Both the position numbers and the translations under genes were made by a program. This document shows positions 27,219-36,353 of a stretch of 64,000 nt of DNA, piece by piece. Source of the stretch: Nostoc sp. 106C (GTDB taxonomy: Bacteria > Cyanobacteriota > Cyanobacteriia > Cyanobacteriales > Nostocaceae). The stretch is taken from positions 1 to 64,000 of the forward strand of contig NZ_MTAW01000187.1 of the NCBI RefSeq assembly GCF_002154725.1, read 5' to 3'. The stretch's first letter is position 1, and each line of letters begins with the position of its first letter. The notes below the pieces were generated by a model, which did no database searches, was not told the DNA's origin, and saw only the letters and a list, made by a program, of their open reading frames with translations.

Positions 27219-27502
27219 GTTTTAAGCATTAGATATCTTTAAACATCGAATTCCAAAATAGTGACAAAATGGTAATATTAAGCAGCCTAAAAAATTAATA
27301 TTTTCTTTATAAAGTATTTCTTAAGTTCTAGCAGTAAAAAATAAAATAAGAAAATTAAAAACTAATTTTTTTTAGCTAGCTCATTCTCAGCCGAATGATA
27401 GAAGGGAAATCTACCTTGCTATTGATGTTACGACAGATTAGATAGGTAACAATAACTTAAAGAAGTTCAAATTATCAATAATCTGTTTCTGAGGTAAAAA
27501 TA

Positions 27503-27901
27503 ATGTTGGGACCTGTGATCACAGCAATAGCCACAGCTTTGAGCCTGCTAATAGTTGATTTAGTTGTTCCAGGCGTTAATATTGCTAATTTTCCCGCAGC
27601 TATAATTGCAGCTTTAGTTATTGGTTTGATTAATGGTTCAGTAAAGCCAATTCTTTCAACCTTATCTTTGCCGCTTAATTTCTTAAGCTTTGGAGCATTT
27701 TCGTTAGTTGTTAACGGCATTTGTTTCGCATTAGCAGCAGCGCTAGTTCCTGGCTTTTCAGTTCGGGGAATCATTGGTTTTCTACTCGGTCCAGTGATTC
27801 TATCTTTTGCTAACACTTTCATTAACAACTACTTTGTCGAAAAAAATCTGGCTTTAGGTAGTGGCGATGTTAAGAACAAGGGAGAATTACCCTCAAGCTA
27901 A
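27503..27901 (+). CDS. Phage-holin-4_2/YvlD-like membrane protein
   Basis: A 132-residue protein with four hydrophobic segments (LGPVITAIATALSLLIVDLV, AAIIAALVIGLINGSVKPIL, LSFGAFSLVVNGICFALAAA, IIGFLLGPVILSFANTFINN). The GLINGSVKPIL and conserved Asn positions match the Mycobacteriophage/YvlD family (PF04020). Despite the family name, these chromosomal proteins are not tied to lysis; some respond to envelope or general stress. A GAGG Shine-Dalgarno lies 9 nt before the ATG. It opens the stress-type block. Confidence 0.82.
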   Translation: MLGPVITAIATALSLLIVDLVVPGVNIANFPAAIIAALVIGLINGSVKPILSTLSLPLNFLSFGAFSLVVNGICFALAAALVPGFSVRGIIGFLLGPVILSFANTFINNYFVEKNLALGSGDVKNKGELPSS

Positions 27902-28028
27902 TTCTCATTTAGGAAATCTTTGTGTAAATTAACAGTCGTCGGATTAAATTAAATCCTTAGGTAGATTTTATAATTCGGTGACATCCATACAAATGTAAGT
28001 AAACCAATCAAAAATTAGAATCAAACCC

Positions 28029-28220
28029 ATGAAATTAACCCGCTTACTTCTTGGTCTGTTATTGCCTCCAGTAGGAGTTTTTCTAGAAGTTGGTATTGGT
28101 CCGAGTTTGTTGATTAATATCGTACTCACACTGTTAGGTTGGCTTCCTGGTAGCATTCATGCAGTATGGGTTATTGCTAAGCATGAAGAGCAATTAAATA
28201 GACAGGATGGTATTTACTAA
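28029..28220 (+). CDS. Pmp3/YqaE family membrane peptide
   Basis: A 63-residue protein with two membrane helices: LLLGLLLPPVGVFLEVGIGP and INIVLTLLGWLPGSIHAVWV. The PPVGVFLEVG and LGWLPGxIHAxWV motifs define the Pmp3/UPF0057 family, induced by salt, cold or osmotic stress in plants, yeast and bacteria. A strong terminator follows the stop. Confidence 0.93.
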   Translation: MKLTRLLLGLLLPPVGVFLEVGIGPSLLINIVLTLLGWLPGSIHAVWVIAKHEEQLNRQDGIY

Positions 28221-28227
28221 CCATGTC

Positions 28228-28281
28228 AAATTGGTAATGGGTTTTCGGTACTCCTAGCAGTACTCCCGTTACCAATTTTTC
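28228..28281 (+). terminator. Intrinsic terminator after the Pmp3 gene
   Basis: AAATTGGTAATGGG (28228-28241) pairs with CCCGTTACCAATTT (28265-28278), with a second small stem inside (GTACT/AGTAC), followed by TT. It ends 60 bp after the stop. Confidence 0.8.
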
Positions 28282-28391
28282 TATTTAAAAGATAGATAGA
28301 ATACTAAATAAAATCATCAGGTAGATAAATCTCTAAGTTTAAATTAAGCTTATCATCTTAATAAAGCCCCTAGACGACTCAATTTATAATT

Positions 28392-28433
28392 TATGAAAAA
28401 CAAAATTCCCGACTTCTTGAAGAGGCCGGGAAT
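28392..28433 (-). terminator. Intrinsic terminator of the coiled-coil gene
   Basis: On the minus strand ATTCCCGGCCTCTT (28433-28420) pairs with AAGAAGTCGGGAAT (28418-28405), with two G-U pairs, followed by TTTGTTTTTC. It lies just past the stop of the gene at 28462. Confidence 0.8.
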
Positions 28434-28461
28434 CTTAATATGACAATTTTCACAAATCAAA

Positions 28462-29322
28462 TTAGCTAGGAGGTAGCTTTGGTTTATCATTATGATCTTT
28501 CTCTTTGAACAATTCAGCCGCTGCTAGCAGTAACTCTCTTAAGGATTGTTTTAGCTGACGTTCTCTTTTTGCGATCGCACTTCCAGCTTCACCCAGTTTA
28601 TCATCGAGCTGCGATCGCTTCTGTTCTACTTGCACAGCCAAGTTTTCTGCTTGGGGACGAGCCTGATTATACCAGTGCTTAGCTTCCTCTAGATAATCCT
28701 TCACCTCTTCAGAACGTCCGCCGTAGCGTGCGGCTAAATTAGCTCGTACAATAGCAAGTTGCGCTTGTAGTTGCGCATAGCGTTTCTGTAAAATAGCTGC
28801 TTCCTCACTATCTTTGATGCCGTTGATTACAGAGTCAAGGACACTTTTTGTAGTAGTAGACGTTTCTTTACCTGTCTCTTCAATCTCTGCCAAAATTACA
28901 TCAACCTCTTGTTGGAGTTGTTCCTCTTCGCTATCTAGTTGAGTCTGTAGCTTTTTAATTTCCGTCTGAGTTTTAGCAATATTTTCGTGTCGTTTGCTAT
29001 TAACTCCTTCCAATACTCCTTCAATAGAAGCCGTTACTTCTTCTTTAATTTCGCTACCTTTTTCTTGGAAGGTTTCAATTACAGCAGAAACAGCATCTCT
29101 GACAATACTACGCAGTTCTACAGAACCCGCTCTAAACTCAGAACCTACTTGAGAAACTGCGGCTTTGACAATTTCTCTAATTCTTTCACTTCTCAACTGT
29201 CCAGTTTCTTTGACCTGTTGCAAATCTGTCTGAATTTTCTGTTTGATATTGTTAGGCATTTTCAACTCTTGGTATTTAGGTAATTTGGATATAATTTTCC
29301 AGACAAGCTCCTCTATTGCCAT
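28462..29322 (-). CDS. Coiled-coil protein, function unknown
   Basis: A 286-residue, highly charged, almost entirely helical protein. The middle (about 105-160, KTQTEIKKLQTQLDSEEEQL) and the end (about 210-275) show heptad patterning. An N-terminal half of repeated amphipathic helices (REIVKAAVSQVGSEFRAG, RDAVSAVIETFQEKGSEI) resembles apolipoprotein- or LEA-like helices. No membrane span and no catalytic motif. It sits among stress-type genes, so a protective or scaffolding role is plausible but unproven. Confidence 0.75.
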   Translation of the reverse strand: MAIEELVWKIISKLPKYQELKMPNNIKQKIQTDLQQVKETGQLRSERIREIVKAAVSQVGSEFRAGSVELRSIVRDAVSAVIETFQEKGSEIKEEVTASIEGVLEGVNSKRHENIAKTQTEIKKLQTQLDSEEEQLQQEVDVILAEIEETGKETSTTTKSVLDSVINGIKDSEEAAILQKRYAQLQAQLAIVRANLAARYGGRSEEVKDYLEEAKHWYNQARPQAENLAVQVEQKRSQLDDKLGEAGSAIAKRERQLKQSLRELLLAAAELFKEKDHNDKPKLPPS

Positions 29323-29580
29323 TATGGTGCAGCCTGTTTGGGTAAGGTACTTCCTTTAGATAGAAAATCACGATCATGTGAATTATCAATTTTGCTGTTT
29401 CGATAAGCTTTGGCAATCTTTAGTAATCTATAAAATTTTTTCTTTCTTTACTTAATGTCTTTGGCGGTTCGTAAATCTTGGCTTTTTCCCAGTTAAACTG
29501 TTTGTGACAGCAGTTAATATGTAACGGATATCCATTTTGTGAGATGATTAATATTTATTGATACAGCATAAAAGTTAATT

Positions 29581-29805
29581 ATGTGGCAAGTAAATATCAC
29601 TTGTTCTGGACAAGCTTGGAAAATCTATGCAACTGAATTTAAAGCATTGGCAGATAAATATACAGGCGATTGCATTACTTCTAAAAAAATGCCAGATGGC
29701 AAGCGGATCATGGCATATAAAATTGAAGATGTTAGTGATGCTGAATCCTTTCAGGAAGAATGCCAAAAGTTTGTTGGGTTTATGGCAGACTTTGAATCTT
29801 TGTAG
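29581..29805 (+). CDS. Hypothetical small protein
   Basis: A 74-residue soluble protein, starting MWQVNITCSGQAWKIYATEF and ending in an acidic helix (ESFQEECQKFVGFMADFESL). The sequence looks like a compact alpha/beta domain. No family recognised. It is 57 bp upstream of the cytochrome c6 gene on the same strand. The preceding gap 29323-29580 shows nothing else. Confidence 0.65.
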   Translation: MWQVNITCSGQAWKIYATEFKALADKYTGDCITSKKMPDGKRIMAYKIEDVSDAESFQEECQKFVGFMADFESL

Positions 29806-29862
29806 TATTGTTACTGCATTTATGAGTATCTAAATCAGTTTAAAAATAGGAAAAAGCAAGTG

Positions 29863-30195
29863 ATGAAACTAATAAAATTGATATTAGTCGCTTTCTTTAT
29901 ATTGTCAAGTATTCTTACCCCGTCAGCGAAAGCAGAAGATATAGTTAGCGGTGCACAAATCTTTGATATTCATTGTGCTGGTTGCCATGTTAATGGTGGT
30001 AATATTGTCAGACGAGGTAAGACCTTGAAGAAAAAAGCCCTCAAGAAATATGGTATGGATTCTTTAGAGGCAATATCATCAATTGTTACTAACGGTAAAA
30101 GTAATATGCCAGCGTACAAAGATCGCCTGACTACAGAGCAAATTCAAGCTGTCGCCGCTTACGTTTTAGAACAATCTGAAAAAGATTGGCGTTAA
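29863..30195 (+). CDS. petJ: Cytochrome c6 (soluble c-type cytochrome)
   Basis: A 110-residue precursor with a signal peptide (MKLIKLILVAFFILSSIL to AKA) and a mature chain of about 86 residues, the usual cytochrome c6 size. CAGCH (38-42) binds heme, and Met in NGKSNMPAYKDRL is the axial ligand. AAVAAYVLEQS-type C-terminal helix present. In the thylakoid lumen it carries electrons from cytochrome b6f to photosystem I in place of plastocyanin. The Lys-rich GKTLKKKALKKYGMD stretch makes it basic for the family. The frame also opens at an adjacent GTG; ATG 29863 with AGGAAA upstream is preferred. Confidence 0.92.
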   Translation: MKLIKLILVAFFILSSILTPSAKAEDIVSGAQIFDIHCAGCHVNGGNIVRRGKTLKKKALKKYGMDSLEAISSIVTNGKSNMPAYKDRLTTEQIQAVAAYVLEQSEKDWR

Positions 30196-30219
30196 ATAAT
30201 TCATCATTCATAATTTAAC

Positions 30220-31239
30220 ATGGCACTACCCGCAGCAAGCTATCTACAATTTACTCCCGATTTAAACATCTGCCGCATTTTAAATGGAATGTGGCAAGTT
30301 TCTGGCGGACATGGACGCATCGACCCCAAAGCCGCCATTCAAACTATGTTTAAATATGTGGATGCAGGCTTTATTACTTGGGATTTAGCAGATCATTATG
30401 GCCCCGCCGAAGACTTGATTGGTGAGTTCCGCCGTCAACTAATTGCAACTCGTGGTAAAGAAGCTGTATCTCATATCCAAGCCTTTACCAAGTGGGTTCC
30501 TCGTCCAGGCAAAATGACTAAAAAAATTGTCGAGGACAATATTAATATCTCCCTCAGAAGAATGGATGTAGAATCATTAGATTTAATGCAGTTCCACTGG
30601 TGGGAATATCAAGATAAGAACTACCTCGATGCTCTCAAGTACATGGCAGAGTTGCAAACTGAGGGTAAAATTAAGCATTTAGCCTTGACTAACTTTGATA
30701 CTGAACATCTGCAAATAATTGTTGAAGCAGGTATCAAAATCGTTTCTAATCAAGTGCAATTTTCGCTAGTCGATCGTCGTCCTGAAGTGAGTATGATTCA
30801 GTTTTGTCAACAGCACGACATCAAACTTTTTACTTATGGCACAGTTTGCGGCGGGTTGCTATCAGAAAAGTATTTGGGTAAACCAGAACCACGAGGATTT
30901 GATCTGGCTACAGTTAGCTTAAAGAAATATAAGAATATGGTCGATGCTTGGGGTGGGTGGCGATTATTTCAAGAGTTGCTTTCTACCGTCAAATCTATTG
31001 CCGATAAGCATGAAGTTAGCATCTCTAATGTGGCAGTACGTTACATTTTAGATAAGTCTGCTGTTGGAGGAGTAATTGTTGGTGCCAGACTTGGCATATC
31101 TGAACATTTAGCAGATAACGCCAAAGTATTTGATTTTGCTTTAGATGCTGAGGATGTAAATCAAATAGATGCAGTGTCTCGACAGTCACGAGATTTATAT
31201 CAGTTAATTGGCGATTGCGGCGACGAATATCGACGATAA
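30220..31239 (+). CDS. Aldo/keto reductase
   Basis: A 339-residue TIM-barrel oxidoreductase. TWDLADHYGPAEDLIGEF holds the catalytic Asp and Tyr (D..Y), with Lys in the AFTKWVPRPG strand and His in LMQFHWWEYQ, giving the AKR tetrad. SNQVQFSLVDRRPE and a late GVIVGAR cofactor-binding stretch follow. It reduces an aldehyde or ketone using NADPH; the substrate is unknown. It starts 24 bp after petJ on the same strand. Confidence 0.9.
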   Translation: MALPAASYLQFTPDLNICRILNGMWQVSGGHGRIDPKAAIQTMFKYVDAGFITWDLADHYGPAEDLIGEFRRQLIATRGKEAVSHIQAFTKWVPRPGKMTKKIVEDNINISLRRMDVESLDLMQFHWWEYQDKNYLDALKYMAELQTEGKIKHLALTNFDTEHLQIIVEAGIKIVSNQVQFSLVDRRPEVSMIQFCQQHDIKLFTYGTVCGGLLSEKYLGKPEPRGFDLATVSLKKYKNMVDAWGGWRLFQELLSTVKSIADKHEVSISNVAVRYILDKSAVGGVIVGARLGISEHLADNAKVFDFALDAEDVNQIDAVSRQSRDLYQLIGDCGDEYRR

Positions 31240-31255
31240 TAACTTCTACCGCCTT

Positions 31256-31303
31256 CAAGCTAAAAGCTTGGGACTATATAAACATAGCCTGACGTCGCAG
31301 GCT
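31256..31303 (+). terminator. Two small hairpins after the aldo/keto reductase
   Basis: CAAGCT/AGCTTG (31256-31270) and AGCCTG/CAGGCT (31286-31303) follow the stop by 17 bp. Only a weak T-rich tail follows. Similar paired hairpins occur as dispersed repeats in cyanobacteria, so the terminator role is a guess. Confidence 0.35.
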
Positions 31304-31417
31304 AATCTCAATATTCATCGGCTTAGGCAGTTAAAATACGAAATCCATAAAACTTACCCTTAAAAGCCCCAATTAATTCGCTCACCAAACTCGATATCAT
31401 AACTGAGGCGCGATCGC

Positions 31418-32185
31418 TTAAACATTTACCTTGGCTTTTGACCAAACACCGTTTTCATCTTCTTCAAATTGTTGATGAACTGCTTCCCAAGCAGCTTGTT
31501 CGGCGGTGAACTCGTCACTTGTTTCACTGAGTGTAACGTTATATCGTTCAATGAAGGTGCGTTGTGCCTCTGGGGAAAGATGAGAGCGAACCTCCGGAGA
31601 TAAGTCCTCTGGCTTGTTACAAGGGCCAGGACAAGGACGAGCTAAGGTTTTCTGTGCGGTGTGAATTTCTTCGCCGCCAGCGCTTTCTAGTAATAATTGA
31701 AATTCGCCAGTGCGATCGCTTGGCACTTCTGCCATTAATAAAAACTCGCCTGCTTGTAAGCGGGTTTGATAAACTGCTGCTTTATCTTCTGGCATTCCTA
31801 AGGTAGTTAGAACTGACACTAATCCTGCACCAGCACTACCTGCGATTGCACCGCTTGCAGCCCCAAGCAACAGCGCACTAATTGGGCCTGCTGCCACAAT
31901 TGGACCAACAAAGGGAATAAACAGTACGCCTACCCCTGTCAACAAGCTAAGAAAGGAACCAAATAAAGAACCGAAAATTGCCCCGGTTCTCAAACCCCCA
32001 AAAATCACATCTTTTTTGGTAATGAAACCAGCAATTCGAGTTTCTGACTGAAAGTTTCTGCCCAATACGGAAATATGATCTCTGGGGACACCTCGATCTA
32101 GCAAACGGCGAATTACATCATCAACTTGCTTTTGTTCTTTAAATACAGTTGAAATTGTGCGTTCTGCTGTGTATGTTTCTACCAC
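31418..32185 (-). CDS. Stress protein: 17M/YflT-like domain, glycine-rich membrane segment, ChaB domain
   Basis: A 255-residue protein. Residues about 5-60 ([20 protein letters not shown] and DHISVLGRN) resemble the general-stress-17M/YflT domain. About 60-135 is Gly/Ala-rich and hydrophobic ([18 protein letters not shown]), like glycine-zipper membrane segments. About 190-250 matches ChaB ([34 protein letters not shown]). The frame extends 24 codons further up, but AAGGAGAT lies about 7 nt before a GTG at 32185, which decides the start. It is next to dps on the same strand. Confidence 0.85.
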   Translation of the reverse strand: MVETYTAERTISTVFKEQKQVDDVIRRLLDRGVPRDHISVLGRNFQSETRIAGFITKKDVIFGGLRTGAIFGSLFGSFLSLLTGVGVLFIPFVGPIVAAGPISALLLGAASGAIAGSAGAGLVSVLTTLGMPEDKAAVYQTRLQAGEFLLMAEVPSDRTGEFQLLLESAGGEEIHTAQKTLARPCPGPCNKPEDLSPEVRSHLSPEAQRTFIERYNVTLSETSDEFTAEQAAWEAVHQQFEEDENGVWSKAKVNV

Positions 32186-32299
32186 AGAAATCTCCTTGAA
32201 TATTGTTTTACAAAGTACAGACAAAATAGGCAGCTGCGGGTAAATTTCTTTTTCCACAGACTGCCATTTAAAGTTAGATTTTATGCTTACGCGACTGAG

Positions 32300-32839
32300 C
32301 TACACACCTACAGGAGTTTGAGTGTCAGATGCTGCCGATTGAGTATTTGGATCTAATGCTTGTCCTTCAATAAATGAGCGCAGCATCCAAGCCATCTCTT
32401 CATGTTCTTCCATCAATCCAGTTAAAAAGTCAGCAGTTCCTTGGTCATGAAACTCTTCACCAGACTGATCTACATGTTCTCTTAAATTACGAATCACCTG
32501 CTCATGATCTTGCACTAAGTTAGCCACCATATCTGTGGCTCTGGGAACTTGGCCACCATGTTCTTTGAGGGTGGAAATCTGGAGAAATCCCTCCAATGTT
32601 CCTACTGGGTAACCACCCAAAGTGCGAACCCTTTCTGCGATCGCATCAATGTTTATTGTCAGTTTTTCGTAGTGTTCTTCCCAAAGTTGATGTAGGGTAC
32701 GAAATTGAGGACCGACAACATCCCAGTGATATTTTTTGGTTTTAACTAACAATACATAAGCATCAGCTAAATCTTGATTTAACAGATCAATCACACCTTG
32801 ACGTTGTTGTTCTGTTAACCCTATGTTAATTCTTGGCAT
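32300..32839 (-). CDS. dps: Dps-family ferritin-like DNA-protection protein
   Basis: A 179-residue Dps: TKKYHWDVVGPQFRTLHQLW then EEHYEKLTINIDAIAERVRT supplies the inter-subunit ferroxidase residues (His, His, Asp, Glu). Dps dodecamers oxidise and store iron using peroxide and can bind DNA, protecting cells in stress or stationary phase. The C-terminus (QSAASDTQTPVGV) is a short polar tail. A GAGGGAAAG Shine-Dalgarno precedes the ATG. Its neighbours are the ChaB fusion and small stress-type proteins. Confidence 0.95.
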   Translation of the reverse strand: MPRINIGLTEQQRQGVIDLLNQDLADAYVLLVKTKKYHWDVVGPQFRTLHQLWEEHYEKLTINIDAIAERVRTLGGYPVGTLEGFLQISTLKEHGGQVPRATDMVANLVQDHEQVIRNLREHVDQSGEEFHDQGTADFLTGLMEEHEEMAWMLRSFIEGQALDPNTQSAASDTQTPVGV

Positions 32840-33217
32840 TACTTTCCCTCTCTTTGACGAACTTATATACTAAGTTCACAAATTTAATCCTGAACTTACA
32901 TCAGTCTATAGAAAGATAATAAATTATTTTAAATATATGGTTAATATTTAATTTTTATGCTAATAGATAGATGGTCAAATCCTTTAATTAGTATGTATTT
33001 AATAGTAAGAGACATCTTGAATATTCTTACTAATCAAGATGCCTCTACTAAAAGCTACACCAATCTATTGTGACAAATAACCTGATATCAACTTAGATTG
33101 TTAATAGGAGTTAGATTACAATCTTGGCAAAGATACCAGGTGGTGGGAAATCGCGGTTTATTTGAATACACAAATGTTAATTCACCGCGGCTTTCCAGAG
33201 TTTACCATTAATGCAAC
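32840..33217. other. Intergenic region upstream of dps
   Basis: AT-rich DNA. An imperfect hairpin (33004-33020 with 33034-33049; AGTA...CATCTTGA arms) lies in the middle and could end the upstream transcript from 33218. No coding frame is convincing. The dps promoter should lie here; no clear Fur or PerR-type box is recognised. Confidence 0.4.
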
Positions 33218-33577
33218 CTACTTCTTACCTGTAACTTTTTCCAGGAAATTTTCTATTTTGCCTTCTACTGACTCTGCACCTTGTGTATTATCAGGACGCT
33301 TCATCTGGTCGATATCTGCATCTCCCTGAACTTCATTCAGCCCCTTATTTGATTCTTTTTGAACCTTATCTAATCCTGGAGGTGCCGATCTCTCTACTTC
33401 GTCAGTTTTGCGTTGAATATCCAGAAGTTGTGTAGTGGCTTCTTTGGGATCGCTTTGATAGCTATCAATAGCAAAAGCGGGAACTGCGTTAGATAGCAAT
33501 AACAATGCACAGGTAAAAGCGACAATTAGAAAACGTACCGGACGTAGGATAGATGTAACCAAAGCAATAATTTTCAT
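33218..33577 (-). CDS. Small secreted protein, function unknown
   Basis: A 119-residue protein from the second ATG. GAGG lies 1 nt from the first in-frame ATG but 7 nt from the second (33577), so the latter is chosen. A signal peptide (VRFLIVAFTCALLLLSNAVP ending in AFA) precedes a polar, Lys/Glu/Asp/Gln-rich chain with an ENFLEKVTGKK tail. It is probably disordered or helical in the periplasm or lumen. No family recognised; its position beside dps suggests a stress link. Confidence 0.7.
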   Translation of the reverse strand: MKIIALVTSILRPVRFLIVAFTCALLLLSNAVPAFAIDSYQSDPKEATTQLLDIQRKTDEVERSAPPGLDKVQKESNKGLNEVQGDADIDQMKRPDNTQGAESVEGKIENFLEKVTGKK

Positions 33578-34074
33578 TTGCATTCCTCAATAACAGCGTC
33601 AAAAACGCAGAACTTGTACTTCAGTAGAGAAGCTTTTACCTGAATTAAGTTAATTTAAAAAACTAATTTCTAAGGTATGCCTCTTGAAGTAATATGGTTA
33701 TAAACCTAGTGAAGAAATAAACTTCTTTTGGTTAAGTTGAATAATAAACTTATAAATAATTATTATTCAACAGATCCAATGATATTTGGAAGTCGGAGGT
33801 TCTTCAAAGGTTCGATAGTCTATTTTTATCCCGATTTTTTAAAGATTGCATCAATCTGGAGAATGAAATTATTTTCACAATTATTTGCAATAAAATCACT
33901 CTCTAGGCAGAGCTAGCTAATGTTGTTTATCCAGGTGAATTGTTTCACTATTTAGATGAAGTAAATTTATTAATAATTAGCATTATTTATATTTTAATTA
34001 TTAATAAACTGACTATCGACGATTTGGCGATCGCCCTCATTTAGACCCAACTGTTTGGTATTCTTCTATGCATC
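33578..34074. other. AT-rich intergenic region
   Basis: About 500 bp without a supportable gene. A 62-codon frame at 33728-33916 has no Shine-Dalgarno and no protein-like composition. The region separates two minus-strand units and should hold the promoter for the secreted protein at 33577. Confidence 0.4.
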
Positions 34075-35325
34075 TTACTGACGGAACTCCGCTACCACTT
34101 CAATCAAACCAACAATATTGCGATTGAATTCCGGTAAATCTTGTGCAGGTATCCAATATTCTTGGTGGATGGAAGCGCCTACAGTTTTGATTGAGTAGCG
34201 ACTTAAGAAATCTGCACGTACTTGAAAGCGCGTTACATAGCCGATATATCCTGTATCAGCATTGGCTGCATTCCAATCACGGGCAATTTGAGAAGCGTAT
34301 TCTTCGTTAAGTACTGGGTAAAAAATAGGCTGTTCTGGAAGTCGAGGCGGAAACTCGCGATCACCACTTTCTTTAATTAGAGCTAGTTCCTTAGGGCCAG
34401 TAGGACGGAAAAGAGTGATTGTTTCCGTTTCCCAATTAGGTAAAGGCTCCCGTGCTTTTAGCCAATCTGTGGGAATTCCTTCTAAACCTGTAGACATTGC
34501 TACAATTCCACCAGCGATCGCACAAGTAGTATCTCTGTCTCCCAAACCACTCACAGTTAACCACAGTGCTGCTTCGTAGTTATCAAGGTGTTGAGCAGCA
34601 CACCACAAAGCAAAAGGAACTGTATCTTGGGCTGAGACTTTAGTACCATTTCCTAATACCGCAACTGCTGAATGCACTGAGGTATTCGCTGACAAATCAC
34701 AAGCTAGGCGAATTTTTGAACTCACCTCGCTGTCTGGAACATAAGGCAAAACCAAGTTGAGAAACTCTTGCTGAGTTGGTAAAGAATCTTGTAATTTCCA
34801 AGCCAAAGCAGCCGCCACTGCAACAGCAATCGCCCCAGCGATCGCTTCTGGATGGGTATGAGTAATTTCTGCACTCTTGATCGCTTGAGTCACAGCCAAG
34901 TCTAAATCTTCGGCAAAAAACGCTCCCACAGGTGCAACTCGCATCGCTGCACCATTACCGTAGGAACCCTGTCCATTAAATAGAGTAACTACCTCTTGTT
35001 GCCAAGGTTTGCCATTCCTTATCTGTGCTAACAGCTTGCTTGTTGCTGCACCATAACCGCGATCGCGATCGTATTGTTTGGCAAAGCTTTCTGCCAGTTT
35101 ATCTTGGTTAATTTCCCCATATTCTCGCAGAATAGATACGATTGAGAGTGCCATCTGCGTATCGTCAGTATATGACCAAGGTGATGCGGGGATAGCACGG
35201 GCAAATACTAAACTTTCTACCACATCTGGATGGAGAAAAAATCGCTCTCCAAAAGCATCTCCCACAGATAAGCCTTCAAGAGAGGATTGAGCGCGGTGCA
35301 GTCGAGCATCGTTAGTTTTGGTCAT
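34075..35325 (-). CDS. ADP-ribosylglycohydrolase family protein with C-terminal extension
   Basis: A 416-residue protein. Residues 1-300 are the all-helical ADP-ribosylglycohydrolase fold with the dinuclear metal motifs SYTDDTQMALS and GLGDRDTTCAIAGGIVAMS. Family members release ADP-ribose from proteins or small molecules, as DraG does with dinitrogenase reductase. A further 115 residues (from about 300; RPTGPKELALIKESGDREFP, WNAANADTGYIGYVTRFQVR) form an extra domain that I do not recognise. The gene is last in a close minus-strand series: 10 bp after a DUF4870 gene. Confidence 0.87.
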   Translation of the reverse strand: MTKTNDARLHRAQSSLEGLSVGDAFGERFFLHPDVVESLVFARAIPASPWSYTDDTQMALSIVSILREYGEINQDKLAESFAKQYDRDRGYGAATSKLLAQIRNGKPWQQEVVTLFNGQGSYGNGAAMRVAPVGAFFAEDLDLAVTQAIKSAEITHTHPEAIAGAIAVAVAAALAWKLQDSLPTQQEFLNLVLPYVPDSEVSSKIRLACDLSANTSVHSAVAVLGNGTKVSAQDTVPFALWCAAQHLDNYEAALWLTVSGLGDRDTTCAIAGGIVAMSTGLEGIPTDWLKAREPLPNWETETITLFRPTGPKELALIKESGDREFPPRLPEQPIFYPVLNEEYASQIARDWNAANADTGYIGYVTRFQVRADFLSRYSIKTVGASIHQEYWIPAQDLPEFNRNIVGLIEVVAEFRQ

Positions 35326-35335
35326 ATTGGCTTAT

Positions 35336-35791
35336 TTACTTCAAAAATCGGATAGTCAATGGATAGTCATATGACTTCCCTATATAAGTCGTGATTGCAG
35401 CAGACATACTACAGAAAAACTGCAAGAATCCTAGTAAAAGTGCTGGCAAACTAAACATACTTAAATAATTATAAACCCTACGCTTTAATTCACTATTCCC
35501 CTTTATAAACTCACCCAAAGAGCTACCACAGTCTGTCGCCATAAATAAAACAAGAATCATCCAAATAATCATATATATAGTTGTGGATATTTGAAAGTTT
35601 ATAGAATTTTTACCATTAATATCAATTAATAAATGTTCTGATTTTTTATTTCTCCAAATAATTAAGGGAACAAAAATATTTAGTAAAGGAATAAATATTG
35701 GTAAAAACAAGTAAATTGGTAGCCAGAAGATAGCCCCAAGATGACATAGCATAACCCAAAATCTTACTTTACGCTCATCGTTTTTAGTCAT
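35336..35791 (-). CDS. DUF4870-family membrane protein (copy A)
   Basis: A 151-residue protein with three to four membrane helices. VRFWVMLCHLGAIFWLPIYL, IIWRNKKSEHLLIDINGKNS and NFQISTTIYMII are the DUF4870 pattern, with a YPLTIRFLK end. Function unknown. It is a diverged tandem duplicate of the next gene upstream, with a shared C-terminal (Y/D)YPxTIRFLK. Spacing is 21 bp from that copy and 10 bp to the ADP-ribosylglycohydrolase. Confidence 0.85.
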   Translation of the reverse strand: MTKNDERKVRFWVMLCHLGAIFWLPIYLFLPIFIPLLNIFVPLIIWRNKKSEHLLIDINGKNSINFQISTTIYMIIWMILVLFMATDCGSSLGEFIKGNSELKRRVYNYLSMFSLPALLLGFLQFFCSMSAAITTYIGKSYDYPLTIRFLK

Positions 35792-35812
35792 TAACCAATG
35801 TTATCTAAATTA

Positions 35813-36280
35813 TTATTTTAAAAATCGAATTGTCCAGGGATAGCGATAATGTTCACCTTTGTAAGCTCTGAATGCAGCAAAATTAACTAAAAATAATTGC
35901 AAGACTATCATTGCTGAAGTCAGCAAAAGCCATACCAATAATAAAGTATCTAAAAGTGTCTTAATCTCTTGTCCTGTACTATTGGTGGTGATCGCAATAC
36001 CACAGATGGTTAGCATCAGCAACAAGGATACAATCATAACAATCAAAATATAGAGGGTCAGGGATATTTGAAAATTTAACGATTCTTTACCTTGAAAATC
36101 AATCCAAGGAGATTTGGCTTTCTTTAATCGCCACAGGATAAATGGACCTAAAATATTTAACGGTAAATACACAGGAATTCCGAGAAATACTAATAAAAAC
36201 AATAGCATCCAAGCTAATAAAGCCGAGAGATGGCAAAACATCGCCCAGATACGCATTTGTTGTTTTGGTTTTTCTCTCAT
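35813..36280 (-). CDS. DUF4870-family membrane protein (copy B)
   Basis: A 155-residue paralogue of copy A: MRIWAMFCHLSALLAWMLLF, ILWRLKKAKSPWIDFQGKES, LNFQISLTLYILIVMIVSLL and YPWTIRFLK. Three to four membrane helices. No catalytic residues are evident. It sits 73 bp downstream of the DUF1822 gene, in the same direction. Confidence 0.85.
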   Translation of the reverse strand: MREKPKQQMRIWAMFCHLSALLAWMLLFLLVFLGIPVYLPLNILGPFILWRLKKAKSPWIDFQGKESLNFQISLTLYILIVMIVSLLLMLTICGIAITTNSTGQEIKTLLDTLLLVWLLLTSAMIVLQLFLVNFAAFRAYKGEHYRYPWTIRFLK

Positions 36281-36353
36281 GGCTTTTTATTTATCGATGG
36301 ATTCAGGAAATAATTCCCCATCCTAGTATCTATAAAAAAAGCCAAACCAAAGT

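Noticed and set aside
27503-27901. Phage-holin-type protein as a sign of a prophage
   Set aside because: No other phage gene is nearby, and this protein family is widespread in bacterial chromosomes with no link to lysis.
33728-33916. A 62-codon frame in the gap upstream of the secreted stress-type protein
   Set aside because: No Shine-Dalgarno, AT-driven composition and no recognisable motif.
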